64,000 bases of DNA from Ignavibacteria bacterium (GTDB taxonomy: Bacteria > Bacteroidota > Ignavibacteria > Kapaibacteriales > Kapaibacteriaceae): positions 1,322,001 to 1,386,000 of the forward strand of contig JADJIQ010000005.1 in assembly GCA_016707005.1 (NCBI GenBank), in the 5' to 3' direction. Position 1 is the stretch's first letter. Each line of letters opens with the position of its first letter. This document shows positions 1-8,757 of this stretch, piece by piece. The translations under genes were made by a program, and so were the position numbers. The notes under the pieces are model-generated. The model did not search any database. It saw only the letters and a program-made list of their open reading frames with translations, and was not told where the DNA came from.

Positions 1-1
1 T

Positions 2-1321
2 GGAAGAATGGCAGCGGCAACAGACCGAGCCATCATTGTTGGTGATAGCGGACGTGCATGGGTGCGCTGGTATGACCTGCAACAAGCCCCTTCTGAAATT
101 CATTTCGCTGTAAAGCATGTAGAGTTTGGGACCGTGATCCGCAATGCCGCTCGTGACACAACAGTGGTGGAGATCCTTCAGAATAGGTCGTTCGAATCAC
201 GTCGGATCAAGGAAATCGTCCTTGCAGATGCGAAGAGTGAGTTCTTTCTGATGGACAACTACGACGAGGTGGAAGTTGGTCCCCAGTCATCACTGAACAT
301 GAACCTTCGATTCATTCCGCAAGGTGTTTGGCAGCACTGGGCGGTACTCTACATCAAGTTCGACAACGGTGAAGATCATGCGATCCACTTGAGCGGAAGC
401 ATGACTGTTGAAACACCAAACAGTCCGATAACGGTCTTGCAGCCATACATCGATCTCGGAGAAGTAAACAATCCACTAGGTCAGTCCATGAATGCCGGTG
501 AGGTCTTCCGCAATGACGGTACAGAGGCCGTTACGATCACCGCCCTCACATTTGAGAATGGAGACATCCACGCCTTTGCTGCTGAGAATGTTGACCTGCC
601 GATGACGATCGAACCCGGAGGATCCTTCATTCTTGATCTGCGCTTTGAACCCTCTGCTCGCGGACTCTATCGCTTTGACGTGGTTGTGAATGTAGCCGAT
701 ACACAAGTCCGTGTCCCCGTTGTTGCGAGAAGCCGGGTTGAAGGCTTCAACGATATCGTGAACTTCGGTGATGTGAAGGTCAACACCACCGTCACAATGC
801 CGGTTGTCTTCGACGCTCAGGCCTGGGGCAATGTGTTTGATGCAGTAGTATTCGATCCTGCGATCGATCCATTCTCCATCGTCGACGTACATGGTGAAAA
901 CAACGGATGGGTTACAGCAAGGGTCCGTGCCACACCGCCTATCGAGGGAGTCGTTATCACTCCGCTCTTCGGTAATTGGGGCTTCGGAGGAGAGCAGAAC
1001 GCATGGACGCAGCGATATGTTGTGGTGATGAATGTAACGGACAGAACGTCGGATGTGGACGACGATGTTCTTGCATCTTCCATGATCATAGCGCCACAAC
1101 CGGCCTACGATCATGTGCTCTTGCGAAATGCAAAGCTCACAGGCGACGTGACAGTAGAAGTCGTAGATATGCAGGGGGCTCCTGTTCTTACGCACCGTCT
1201 CGGCGACACCGGGCGCGGCCTTGATGCAATGCTCAACCTCGGAAGCATCAATGCCGGTGTCTACGTCCTACGACTGAAAACAGCCACCCAGAGCCACGCA
1301 ATGCCGATCGTCGTTCGTTGA
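2..1321 (+). CDS. Secreted ASH-domain protein with T9SS C-terminal domain, 5' end cut off
   Basis: The frame is open to the left edge of the window and the visible part has no signal peptide, so the true start lies upstream; the first ATG inside is at 8. The first ~30 residues resemble the end of a beta-propeller or BNR repeat. The middle holds two or three beta-rich modules of the ASH/choice-of-anchor type (patterns such as VEFGTV and IDLGEV, followed by glycine-rich stretches). The last ~80 residues look like a type IX secretion sorting domain: IIAPQPAYDHV, then VEVVDMQG, then INAGVYVLRL, ending in Arg. Inference: exported and attached at the cell surface. The protein at 2975 is related in layout. 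The substrate or binding partner cannot be told. Confidence 0.8.
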   Translation, partial: GRMAAATDRAIIVGDSGRAWVRWYDLQQAPSEIHFAVKHVEFGTVIRNAARDTTVVEILQNRSFESRRIKEIVLADAKSEFFLMDNYDEVEVGPQSSLNMNLRFIPQGVWQHWAVLYIKFDNGEDHAIHLSGSMTVETPNSPITVLQPYIDLGEVNNPLGQSMNAGEVFRNDGTEAVTITALTFENGDIHAFAAENVDLPMTIEPGGSFILDLRFEPSARGLYRFDVVVNVADTQVRVPVVARSRVEGFNDIVNFGDVKVNTTVTMPVVFDAQAWGNVFDAVVFDPAIDPFSIVDVHGENNGWVTARVRATPPIEGVVITPLFGNWGFGGEQNAWTQRYVVVMNVTDRTSDVDDDVLASSMIIAPQPAYDHVLLRNAKLTGDVTVEVVDMQGAPVLTHRLGDTGRGLDAMLNLGSINAGVYVLRLKTATQSHAMPIVVR

Positions 1322-1327
1322 GACAGA

Positions 1328-2854
1328 TCAGTAATTCAGCGAAGACTCAACGGATGCTGCCTGTGTAGGCGTTGTGGATCCAAGCCATGATTCAATGCCG
1401 GCGGATCTCACAGCATCGAACGGAGATGGATTGGAATGCGCACCAAGCCTTGCGATGAGTTCGTCGCGAAGCTTGGTGCGCTCGCGTGGTAGCCTTGCGT
1501 CAGCAAGTCTGCGGAAGTAACTCAATGTGGCATCGAGCCGCGCGTTGCGAAGCTTCCGTGTTGATGCAAGTCTCGTGAGAGAGCGAACGGAAGATCGGAG
1601 CGAGTCGTTGTCGCCATCGTCTGCTGCCATGCGAAGCTGCAGCAATCGAGCGGCGATGTGTAGGTCCGTGCGCACAGCGTCGCTCTCGGCGAACACATTG
1701 CGAAGCCACACGCCGGCTTCACGTTCCAAACGTCTGTCCACGCACACTCTTGCAGCAAGGAATGAAGCAGCGATCCGCGATTGGTCCGGGATCTGGTCGT
1801 AAAGGGCCTTGTATCGTTCCTTGAGATACGGCAAACGCTCTATCACTCGTGTATGATCACCCGTGATCACGGCAAATCCCAATTCTGTGGTCATCGCTCG
1901 GTAGAAGCGTTTCACGTCGATGTTGCGTGTGGGTTTGCCTCCGGCCGGGTCCCACAACCGATCTGCATGAAGGAGATACTGATCAAAGTGGCGGGCATCG
2001 ATCGCGCGCTGCATGAAGGTATGAAGCATGCCGAGCTCAAGATCCGGTCGGGCCCGCACGAGATCCTCATCTGAATCCACCGATTCAAGCAGCAGCTTCG
2101 CATGTTCAAATGAGCGTTGTGGATCGCCCCCTACAAATGCATACCAGTTGGAGAGGATGAGGTGGAAGTTCAGTCGAGCCGGACGGGCAATGGCTGTGGA
2201 AGGACTTTGCAGCAATGGGTGGCGGGGAAGTGACCGTAGCCATTCGTCGCCCGAATGATCGCCTTCGGAACGTCGGATGAGATTGAACTGCAAGAGATTG
2301 CCAAGCTCTTCATAGTCAACGGTATTGCGAGCGAGTGAGAGAACGTGCGCCTGTTCATCGCTGAGTGTGTCTTGTGTAGCTGTTCCATCGGGACGTTGTT
2401 TCACGATGCCGCGATAGTTCTTCTCCCACGAGATCGCCTTCAGCCAGAACGTGTATTCGTCATGTGAGCGAGCGATATCTTTTGCTTTTGCAATCCGTTT
2501 CATTGCCTGTTCGTAGAGCGCTTTTTCCCAGAGGAAGTCGGCATCGAGAAACAGTTCCAAGATCTCACGTTCAGTGCTCTTTGATGCATGGTAGGCGCGC
2601 ATTGCCTCAAGGATCTGCTGATAGAGATGGTTTTTCACAGCAGGGAGTCGACGAACCAGATCCGTACCGGCAAGCCGTTGTTTCAGCTCGTCGTCATCAT
2701 ATACCTCCATCGAATCCAATGCGTCGAACAAACGCAGGTATTCGATCTCCTCGCCGATCATATGGCGCGAGCAATATCGCTTCACGTATCCCTTTTCGTT
2801 TCGGTCAAGGGATGCAATCAACTTGAACAGCGTATCTGATCCGCGTTTAGGCAT
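1328..2854 (-). CDS. Alpha-helical protein of unknown function (about 508 aa)
   Basis: This gene faces the preceding one and ends 7 bases from it. I place the start at the ATG at 2854 (MPKRGSDTLFKLIASLD), because the upstream extension to 2923 is proline-rich and unconvincing. The protein is rich in Leu, Arg, Glu and Ala, contains many predicted helices and no clear signal peptide or membrane segment, and may be a TPR-like or other alpha-solenoid repeat protein. It is most likely cytoplasmic. No catalytic motif is visible. A weak -7-like box (CATTTTTG on the minus strand, 2894-2901) lies about 40 bases upstream. I do not recognise a named family. Confidence 0.75.
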   Translation of the reverse strand: MPKRGSDTLFKLIASLDRNEKGYVKRYCSRHMIGEEIEYLRLFDALDSMEVYDDDELKQRLAGTDLVRRLPAVKNHLYQQILEAMRAYHASKSTEREILELFLDADFLWEKALYEQAMKRIAKAKDIARSHDEYTFWLKAISWEKNYRGIVKQRPDGTATQDTLSDEQAHVLSLARNTVDYEELGNLLQFNLIRRSEGDHSGDEWLRSLPRHPLLQSPSTAIARPARLNFHLILSNWYAFVGGDPQRSFEHAKLLLESVDSDEDLVRARPDLELGMLHTFMQRAIDARHFDQYLLHADRLWDPAGGKPTRNIDVKRFYRAMTTELGFAVITGDHTRVIERLPYLKERYKALYDQIPDQSRIAASFLAARVCVDRRLEREAGVWLRNVFAESDAVRTDLHIAARLLQLRMAADDGDNDSLRSSVRSLTRLASTRKLRNARLDATLSYFRRLADARLPRERTKLRDELIARLGAHSNPSPFDAVRSAGIESWLGSTTPTQAASVESSLNY

Positions 2855-2974
2855 GTGTTTGCGAGGGGGCTGATTCGACGTAGGAGAATGATGCAAAAAT
2901 GGTCTTAACAGAGCGAACAACATTGCGTCAATGCCTGTAACTCACAACAGATCATTTGATGACGGACCACACTC

Positions 2975-4294
2975 ATGAAACTCTTCCTCATTCTTCTTGC
3001 TCTCTTCCTTGCCGTTGTGCAAGCGTTTTCAGTCCCGGCGAAACAACAGGATCAGCACGGGATCCTCATTGCTCAATTGCCATATGTTGATCTTGGGGCT
3101 GTGCGTGTTGGGCAGACACGAGACACGCTCATTGAGCGTGCATTCACCAACGAAAGTGAGCGGCCGGTACAGGTCTTCGAAGTGAAGGTCCTCGGCGGAC
3201 AACAACAGTTCACCGTCACAACGCCCCGCAGCACTGTTACGCTTCGTCCCGGAGAATCGATCAACGTAGGGATCCGTGTGAAGCCGCAGGAGGTTCTGCC
3301 GATCTGGGCATCTGTGAAGGTGTTCACCGATTCTGACTTCGACCCGAGTATCAATCTCATGGCGGCTGGAGCGTATGCAGAGCCGGACAATGGGCTTTCG
3401 GTGATCGAGCCGATCTTCTTGGGGAACCTCGAACTCGGAACAGGCCTTGAGTACCCACTCTATCATGCGCTGGCAAACGTCGGCTTTGTAGACATGACCA
3501 TCGATAGCTTGTACATCACCGGTGACTACAGTTTCTACATGTACCTGCAGAGCACACCATCCTTCCCATTCATCCTTCGATCGGGCGAAACGCTCCCTCT
3601 CACACTCCATTATCTCCCCGGTGAAAATGGATTCCATGGCGCGCAGATCGTTGTAAAGAGAGGTGGCCGAACCACTACGATCCCCATTCTCGGCGTGGGC
3701 GGAACGTGGGCCGATCCATTCGTCGTCAATCTTACAAGTCTGCAAGGGGCTACCCGGGACACCGTGCTTGATTTCCATCACATCTACGAGACGCCCCTTA
3801 TCGTGAGGTCGATCGACGATGTAGAATCTCCATTTGAGATCGTTGAAACAACACCATCGTTACCAGTCACACTTGATGCCTATCAATCCCTACGTGTTCG
3901 TGCTCGACTTCGCAGCAGTGAAAAAGGGAAGTATGTCTCTGCAATGCGAGTGCGATGGCAGAGTGCTGACGGGGAATTCGCCTTCACCAAGCGATTGGTG
4001 CTGCGTGCAGTTGTTGAGGGACCCACATCTGTTGAAGATCGTAGCGAAACCGTTGGTGTGATAGCCGTGCCTAGTCCTGCCGATGATCACCTGTCAGTCC
4101 GTGCTACGAACAACGGTGCCCTTGAACGCTTGGAGATCCGTGCTTTGTCTGGCGCATTGAAACTCAGTGCAGACGCAGATAGTGAGCCCGTTGTGGGGAT
4201 CGACACCCGATCGCTTGCGAGCGGTGTATATCTTCTGCTGGCCTATATGCGTGATGGCTCGGTCAACACGAAGGCGGTTGTCATTTTTCGTTAA
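2975..4294 (+). CDS. Secreted ASH-domain protein with T9SS C-terminal domain
   Basis: This 439-residue protein starts with a signal peptide (residues 1-20, KLFLILLALFLAVVQAFS). Repeated beta-rich modules of the ASH/choice-of-anchor type follow; the first begins near residue 35 with PYVDLGAVRVGQT. The last ~80 residues (from about IAVPSPADDHLSV to SGVYLLLAYM and a final VVIFR) match the layout of T9SS type A sorting domains. It is expected to cross the outer membrane by the type IX system and be anchored or released. Its stop codon overlaps the stop of the convergent rhomboid gene (TAA and TTA share 4292-4293). It is probably a paralogue of the gene at the left edge. No enzymatic motif is seen. 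Confidence 0.8.
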   Translation: MKLFLILLALFLAVVQAFSVPAKQQDQHGILIAQLPYVDLGAVRVGQTRDTLIERAFTNESERPVQVFEVKVLGGQQQFTVTTPRSTVTLRPGESINVGIRVKPQEVLPIWASVKVFTDSDFDPSINLMAAGAYAEPDNGLSVIEPIFLGNLELGTGLEYPLYHALANVGFVDMTIDSLYITGDYSFYMYLQSTPSFPFILRSGETLPLTLHYLPGENGFHGAQIVVKRGGRTTTIPILGVGGTWADPFVVNLTSLQGATRDTVLDFHHIYETPLIVRSIDDVESPFEIVETTPSLPVTLDAYQSLRVRARLRSSEKGKYVSAMRVRWQSADGEFAFTKRLVLRAVVEGPTSVEDRSETVGVIAVPSPADDHLSVRATNNGALERLEIRALSGALKLSADADSEPVVGIDTRSLASGVYLLLAYMRDGSVNTKAVVIFR

Positions 4295-5391
4295 GGTGAA
4301 GAGTCCTGGATCTTCGAACGAATACTGCCTACGCGCTCGGTCAGCTGCTCTTCGAGTTGTGCATGGGTCGTGTCTCCGCTATCGCGAACATTTCCCTTGT
4401 GCTCTAGAAGATTGGCCTGGGCGTTAGAGTATTCGATCAACAGTTCCGTGCGCTGACGAAGCTGTTGTGGCACGTGAAGCAGAAGCATGTCGTTAAGGAG
4501 CTTCGCCATTTGTCGATAGCTCTGAGCAGCTGGGATGTAGTCGCCTGACGTTTCGTTTGTGATCGCACGATTCTCCTCCAGGCCTACATTGTCCAGCGCC
4601 TTCTTCCACGACTCCAGTTCGGCCTTCGACGCGTCCATCGACGTTGAGGCGGAATTGAACAGCACGAAGGCAATGATCATACTGACGACCACGGCCAAAA
4701 TCGTTGTTGTGTTCCGGCGCTTCTCATTATCCGGATCGCGAACACTGAAATAGTAGATTCCGCCAAGGAAGAGTCCAGACACGAATCCGCCGATATGGCC
4801 GGCCATATCGATCTCTCCTTCTGACTTAATACCGGCGAAGATGTTCATTGCAAGAAAGATGCCCATGCTCTGCGCCAGTTGCAGGCGGGCATCTTTTGGG
4901 AAGTAGTCGGTAAAGAGCAGGGCAGAGAAGGCTCCATACAGCCCGAAAATGGCGCCTGAGGCTCCAACCGAGACGACGTTGTCGTTCACAGCTATGCTCG
5001 CCAGCGCACCAACCGTTCCCGTCAGAAAGTACGAGAGCATGATGCGTTTCCACCCAATAATGGGTTCTAACAGAGCCCCTACCATCAATAGGCCGTACAA
5101 GTTCATGAGCAGGTGAATAATGCCCGCATGCACGAAGCACGACGTAATGATGCGCCAGTACTCACCCTCCTGGACCACCTCGGCACGAATTGCGCCACCC
5201 CATTCAAAAAGTGTCTGGGCTGACGGGCTGAGCACGGAGACACCTGCCAGTGCCATTACAACAAATACGGCAATATTCGCCCATGCCAGAACAGGTGTTG
5301 CTTGATATCCTGTTGAGGGAAGAGCCAGTGCCCGAACGGTGCCCAGCCAGGATTCTTCCTCGGTTTCAGGTGTTTCTTCTTTGTTGTCCAT
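4291..5391 (-). CDS. Rhomboid family intramembrane serine protease
   Basis: The 366-residue protein carries the rhomboid core of six membrane helices. The catalytic serine is in GASG (residues 143-146) and the catalytic histidine in MAGHIGG (His199). The His-x4-His-x3-Asn motif of the second helix is present (His88, His93, Asn97). After the last helix (about 230-250) there is a soluble helical tail of ~110 residues, longer than in minimal rhomboids. The N-terminal 30 residues are acidic and cytosolic. It is expected to cleave membrane proteins within or near the bilayer; the substrate is unknown. It is transcribed away from rpsL. Confidence 0.92.
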   Translation of the reverse strand: MDNKEETPETEEESWLGTVRALALPSTGYQATPVLAWANIAVFVVMALAGVSVLSPSAQTLFEWGGAIRAEVVQEGEYWRIITSCFVHAGIIHLLMNLYGLLMVGALLEPIIGWKRIMLSYFLTGTVGALASIAVNDNVVSVGASGAIFGLYGAFSALLFTDYFPKDARLQLAQSMGIFLAMNIFAGIKSEGEIDMAGHIGGFVSGLFLGGIYYFSVRDPDNEKRRNTTTILAVVVSMIIAFVLFNSASTSMDASKAELESWKKALDNVGLEENRAITNETSGDYIPAAQSYRQMAKLLNDMLLLHVPQQLRQRTELLIEYSNAQANLLEHKGNVRDSGDTTHAQLEEQLTERVGSIRSKIQDSSP

Positions 5392-5461
5392 AGCCCCTTA
5401 CCCTCATAGTCCGTCGAAACTATTCGGCATTATAGTCACGATGAGGAAATCTCACCTCTCA

Positions 5462-5493
5462 TTTGGTTTTAACAGGACTACCACCTACTTTTG
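5462..5493 (+). promoter_or_regulatory. Bacteroidota-type promoter of the rpsL operon
   Basis: A TTTG box at 5462-5465 and TACTTTTG at 5486-5493 match the -33 TTTG and -7 TAnnTTTG consensus known for Bacteroidota, with a 20-base spacer. Transcription would start near 5499, giving a leader of about 70 bases before rpsL. Confidence 0.65.
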
Positions 5494-5571
5494 CAGGCTC
5501 TACTGGCGCAAAGGGTTCCCCGATGCGCCCGTACCTGTCTAGACACGATTCTCACAAAACGGCAGAACGAA

Positions 5572-5970
5572 ATGCCTACGATCAGCCAACTTGTCCGTAA
5601 AGGACGCCCAGTTGTTACCGTGAAGAGCAAGTCCCCGGCTCTTCAATCATGCCCGCAGAAGCGTGGCGTGTGTACGCGTGTATACACCACAACGCCTAAG
5701 AAGCCGAACTCAGCTCTTCGCAAGGTTGCCCGTGTGCGCCTTTCGAACGGCCTTGAAGTAACGGCCTATATCCCGGGTGAAGGTCACAACCTTCAGGAGC
5801 ACTCGATCGTGCTCATCCGTGGTGGTCGTATCAAGGACCTTCCGGGTGTGCGATACCACATCGTGCGTGGTTCCGCTGACACGCAGGGTGTAGCCAATCG
5901 CAAGCAATCTCGTTCGAAGTACGGAGCCAAGAAGCCAAAGGCTGGTGCAGCACCGGCAGGAAAGAAGTAA
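5572..5970 (+). CDS. rpsL: 30S ribosomal protein S12
   Basis: This is the decoding-site protein of the small subunit, 132 residues from the ATG at 5572 (MPTISQLVRKGR). An in-frame ATG at 5491 overlaps the promoter and gives no S12-like sequence, so it is rejected. The family signatures TTPKKPNSALRK and GEGHNLQEHS are intact, including the lysines at which streptomycin-resistance changes usually occur. It is first in the str operon, followed by rpsG after 9 bases. Confidence 0.98.
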   Translation: MPTISQLVRKGRPVVTVKSKSPALQSCPQKRGVCTRVYTTTPKKPNSALRKVARVRLSNGLEVTAYIPGEGHNLQEHSIVLIRGGRIKDLPGVRYHIVRGSADTQGVANRKQSRSKYGAKKPKAGAAPAGKK

Positions 5971-5979
5971 GGAGAACCC

Positions 5980-6447
5980 ATGCGTAAAAAACGTTCAGAT
6001 AAACGCCGTACTGCAGTGGACCCACGTTTCAACGACGTGATGGTAGCCAAGTTCGTAAACAACATCATGATCCAGGGCAAGAAGAATGCAGCTCGGAAGA
6101 TCGTGTATGAGGCAATGGACATCGTTGCGAAGAAGACAGAGCAAGACCCGCTTGAAGTCTTCCGCAAGGCAATCCAGAACGCTTCGCCAGCCATCGAGAT
6201 CCGTCCGCGCCGCGTAGGTGGTGCAACGTATCAAGTCCCGATGGAAGTGCGCGAAGAGCGTCGTGCTGCTCTGGCCATTCGTTGGCTGAAGAAGTTCGCC
6301 GCGGATCGTCGTGATCGTTCGATGGCTGCAAAGCTTGCAAGTGAGCTATTGGCAGCAGCCAATGGTGAAGGTGGCGCCATCAAGCGTCGCGATGAAATGC
6401 ACCGTATGGCAGACGCCAACCGAGCATTCGCCCACTTCCGTTGGTAA
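5980..6447 (+). CDS. rpsG: 30S ribosomal protein S7
   Basis: S7 organises the 3' major domain of 16S rRNA. The 155-residue product has the usual length and the N-terminal MRKKRSDKRR with DPRFNDVMVAKFVN. An AAGGAG sequence lies just before the start. It is second in the str operon, 9 bases after rpsL and 51 bases before fusA. Confidence 0.98.
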   Translation: MRKKRSDKRRTAVDPRFNDVMVAKFVNNIMIQGKKNAARKIVYEAMDIVAKKTEQDPLEVFRKAIQNASPAIEIRPRRVGGATYQVPMEVREERRAALAIRWLKKFAADRRDRSMAAKLASELLAAANGEGGAIKRRDEMHRMADANRAFAHFRW

Positions 6448-6498
6448 GGGGCGGGCAACGTTCCTTGAAACACTGAAATTTCGTGAGATTTTGACGAC

Positions 6499-8547
6499 AT
6501 GACGCGTTCCGTCGCAATCGACCTCGTGCGCAACATCGGCATCATGGCACACATTGATGCTGGGAAGACCACGACAACGGAACGGATCCTGTACTACACA
6601 GGAGTGCTCCACAGAATGGGCGAAGTGCATGAAGGCACGGCGTTCACAGACTACATGGAGCAGGAGAAGGAGAGAGGGATCACGATCACATCGGCCGCTG
6701 TCACGTGTACGTGGCACGACCATATGATCAACATCATTGACACTCCGGGTCATGTCGATTTCACAGCCGAAGTGCAACGATCGCTGCGCGTCTTAGACGG
6801 TGCGATCGCCCTCTTCTGCGCTGTGGCAGGCGTAGAGCCACAATCGGAGACTGTTTGGCATCAAGCCGATCAGTACCATGTGCCTCGTATCGCCTTTGTG
6901 AATAAGATGGACAGAGTTGGAGCCAACTTCACTCGGGTTCTCGGTATGATGCGTCAGCGACTCGGTGCCAACCCTGTTGCCGTGCAGCTACCACTGGGAG
7001 CCGAAGACACCTTCACTGGTGTTGTTGACCTGATCGACCGTGTTGCGATCGTCTTCGATCGTGAGCGCGGAGAGAAGTTCGAGACCGGTCCGGTACCGGA
7101 CGAGATGAAGCAAGAAGTTGAAGATGCAAGACAACTGCTTGTAGAAGCAGTGGCAGAACATGACGACGTGTTATTGGAAAGATATCTTGGCGGCGGAGAG
7201 ATCACGTCGGAAGAGCTTCGAGCCGGACTCCGCAAGGCAACTTTGCACAACAAGGTAACCCCGGTGTTCTGCGGAAGTTCCTTCAAGAACAAAGGTGTTC
7301 AGCAGCTTCTCGACGGTGTAATCGCCTACTTGCCGTCTCCGAACGATGTTGGGTATACGCACGGATACAACGTTGCCGACCACGACATTGAAGAGACTCG
7401 CAAGCCAGAAGATGAAGAAGCCTTTTCTGCATTGGCCTTTAAGATCATCACCGATCCATTCGTTGGAAGGTTGACGTTCATACGGATCTACTCAGGCAGT
7501 ATCAAGGCAGGCGAGCAGCTGTACAATGTGACGAATGACAAGAAGGAGCGAGCCGGGAAGATCATGCGCATGAGCGCAAACAAGCGTGAAGAACTCGAAG
7601 CGGCGTATGCCGGCGACATCGTGGCGATACCTTCGATGAGATTCACGCGAACGGGTGATACACTGTGTGATCAGAAACGCCCCTTACTCCTTGAAAGCAT
7701 CAGTTTCTCAGATCCCGTTATCAATCAATCGGTTGAGGCGCGGACTTTGGCGGATCAGGACAAACTGACCGAATCCTTACATCGGCTCTCTGAAGAAGAT
7801 CCGACGTTTCGATTTCATACTGATGCTGAATCAGGACAGATCATTATTTCCGGCGTAGGTGAGCTCCATTTGGAGATCCTTGTAGACCGGTTGAAAAGAG
7901 AATTCAACGTCCCCGTTAAAGTGGGGAAACCGCAGGTGGCCTACCGAGAGACCATCACCAGTGTTGCACGCGCGGAGGGCAAGTTCGTCCGCAGCAACGC
8001 CGGGAAGAATCAATTCGGGCAGGCAACCATTGAATTACGACCGAACGACCCAGGAAAAGGCCTCGAGTTCCGCAGTGAACTTGCACCGGGGGCACTTCCA
8101 GAGACGTACGTCAAGAGTGCAGAGAAGGGGGCTTTAGAAGCCCTCAAGGTCGGACCGATCTCGGGATACCCCATGATTGACATCATGGCCGTCCTTGTGG
8201 ATACGGCATACAATGAAGAAGACGCAACGGAGACGGCTTACGCCGTCGCCTCCTCGATCGCTGCGAAGGATGCTTGCAGAATGGCGAACCCCGTCATTAT
8301 GGAGCCTGTCTTCCAGGTAGAGGTCGTTACGCCCGAGGATTACGTGGGCGAGGTCATTGCTGATCTCAGTTCGCGTAGTGGAATGGTGCAAGGGATTTCC
8401 CAGCGCGACATTCTACAAGTTGTGACGGCTTTGGTGCCGCTGTCTCAATTATTCGGCTACGTAACACAGTTGCGATCGCTTACGCAGGGCAGAGGTTCGT
8501 ATACCATGCATTTCCATGGATACGAGCAGGCTCAACGTCGCTCATAA
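6499..8547 (+). CDS. fusA: Elongation factor G
   Basis: EF-G is the GTPase that drives translocation on the ribosome. The 682-residue protein has the G1 motif AHIDAGKTT (residues ~17-25), the switch region RGITITSAA, the G3 motif DTPGHVDF and the G4 motif NKMD, followed by domains II-V. The length is slightly short for EF-G1 (about 690-700). Codon use is noticeably less biased than in tuf and the ribosomal genes, with many AGA, GGA, TTG and TTA codons, so a second EF-G elsewhere or a replaced copy is possible. It occupies the canonical position between rpsG and tuf. Confidence 0.95.
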   Translation: MTRSVAIDLVRNIGIMAHIDAGKTTTTERILYYTGVLHRMGEVHEGTAFTDYMEQEKERGITITSAAVTCTWHDHMINIIDTPGHVDFTAEVQRSLRVLDGAIALFCAVAGVEPQSETVWHQADQYHVPRIAFVNKMDRVGANFTRVLGMMRQRLGANPVAVQLPLGAEDTFTGVVDLIDRVAIVFDRERGEKFETGPVPDEMKQEVEDARQLLVEAVAEHDDVLLERYLGGGEITSEELRAGLRKATLHNKVTPVFCGSSFKNKGVQQLLDGVIAYLPSPNDVGYTHGYNVADHDIEETRKPEDEEAFSALAFKIITDPFVGRLTFIRIYSGSIKAGEQLYNVTNDKKERAGKIMRMSANKREELEAAYAGDIVAIPSMRFTRTGDTLCDQKRPLLLESISFSDPVINQSVEARTLADQDKLTESLHRLSEEDPTFRFHTDAESGQIIISGVGELHLEILVDRLKREFNVPVKVGKPQVAYRETITSVARAEGKFVRSNAGKNQFGQATIELRPNDPGKGLEFRSELAPGALPETYVKSAEKGALEALKVGPISGYPMIDIMAVLVDTAYNEEDATETAYAVASSIAAKDACRMANPVIMEPVFQVEVVTPEDYVGEVIADLSSRSGMVQGISQRDILQVVTALVPLSQLFGYVTQLRSLTQGRGSYTMHFHGYEQAQRRS

Positions 8548-8576
8548 CAGGGCTGACGTGCGATAGCGGCTGCAGC

Positions 8577-8618
8577 GCGCCCGCCAAACAAAAAAGTTTG
8601 GTGCCGGGAGGGCGCTTT
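8577..8618 (+). terminator. Hairpin between fusA and tuf, probable terminator
   Basis: An inner stem CCAAAC/GTTTGG (8584-8589 with 8596-8601) sits within an outer stem GCGCCC/GGGCGC (8577-8582 with 8610-8615), followed by TTTATT. It lies 30 bases after the fusA stop and just before the tuf promoter. The T tract is short, so termination may be partial. Confidence 0.5.
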
Positions 8619-8619
8619 A

Positions 8620-8652
8620 TTGCGTTTATTCCAAAAAGGTTTCGTACCTTTG
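8620..8652 (+). promoter_or_regulatory. Bacteroidota-type promoter of tuf
   Basis: TACCTTTG at 8645-8652 matches the TAnnTTTG -7 consensus, with a TTG at 8620-8622 as a possible -33 box (22-base spacer). The predicted leader is about 100 bases long, ending in TGAGGAGTAGG before the tuf ATG at 8758. Confidence 0.6.
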
Positions 8653-8757
8653 TTTTCTATCCCGCGACGGTCGAAACGCTGGCCCGAGATAGAGAAAAAC
8701 TAAGCAACACAACATCCTTGTAACACCTCACTCATAGCAACCTGAGGAGTAGGCAAA

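Noticed and set aside
476..1195. Minus-strand frame of 239 codons
   Set aside because: It is antisense to the ASH/T9SS protein and rich in Cys, His and Arg, as expected for a shadow frame.
8548..8757. tRNA genes between fusA and tuf
   Set aside because: Only a hairpin and the tuf promoter are seen; no cloverleaf can be drawn.
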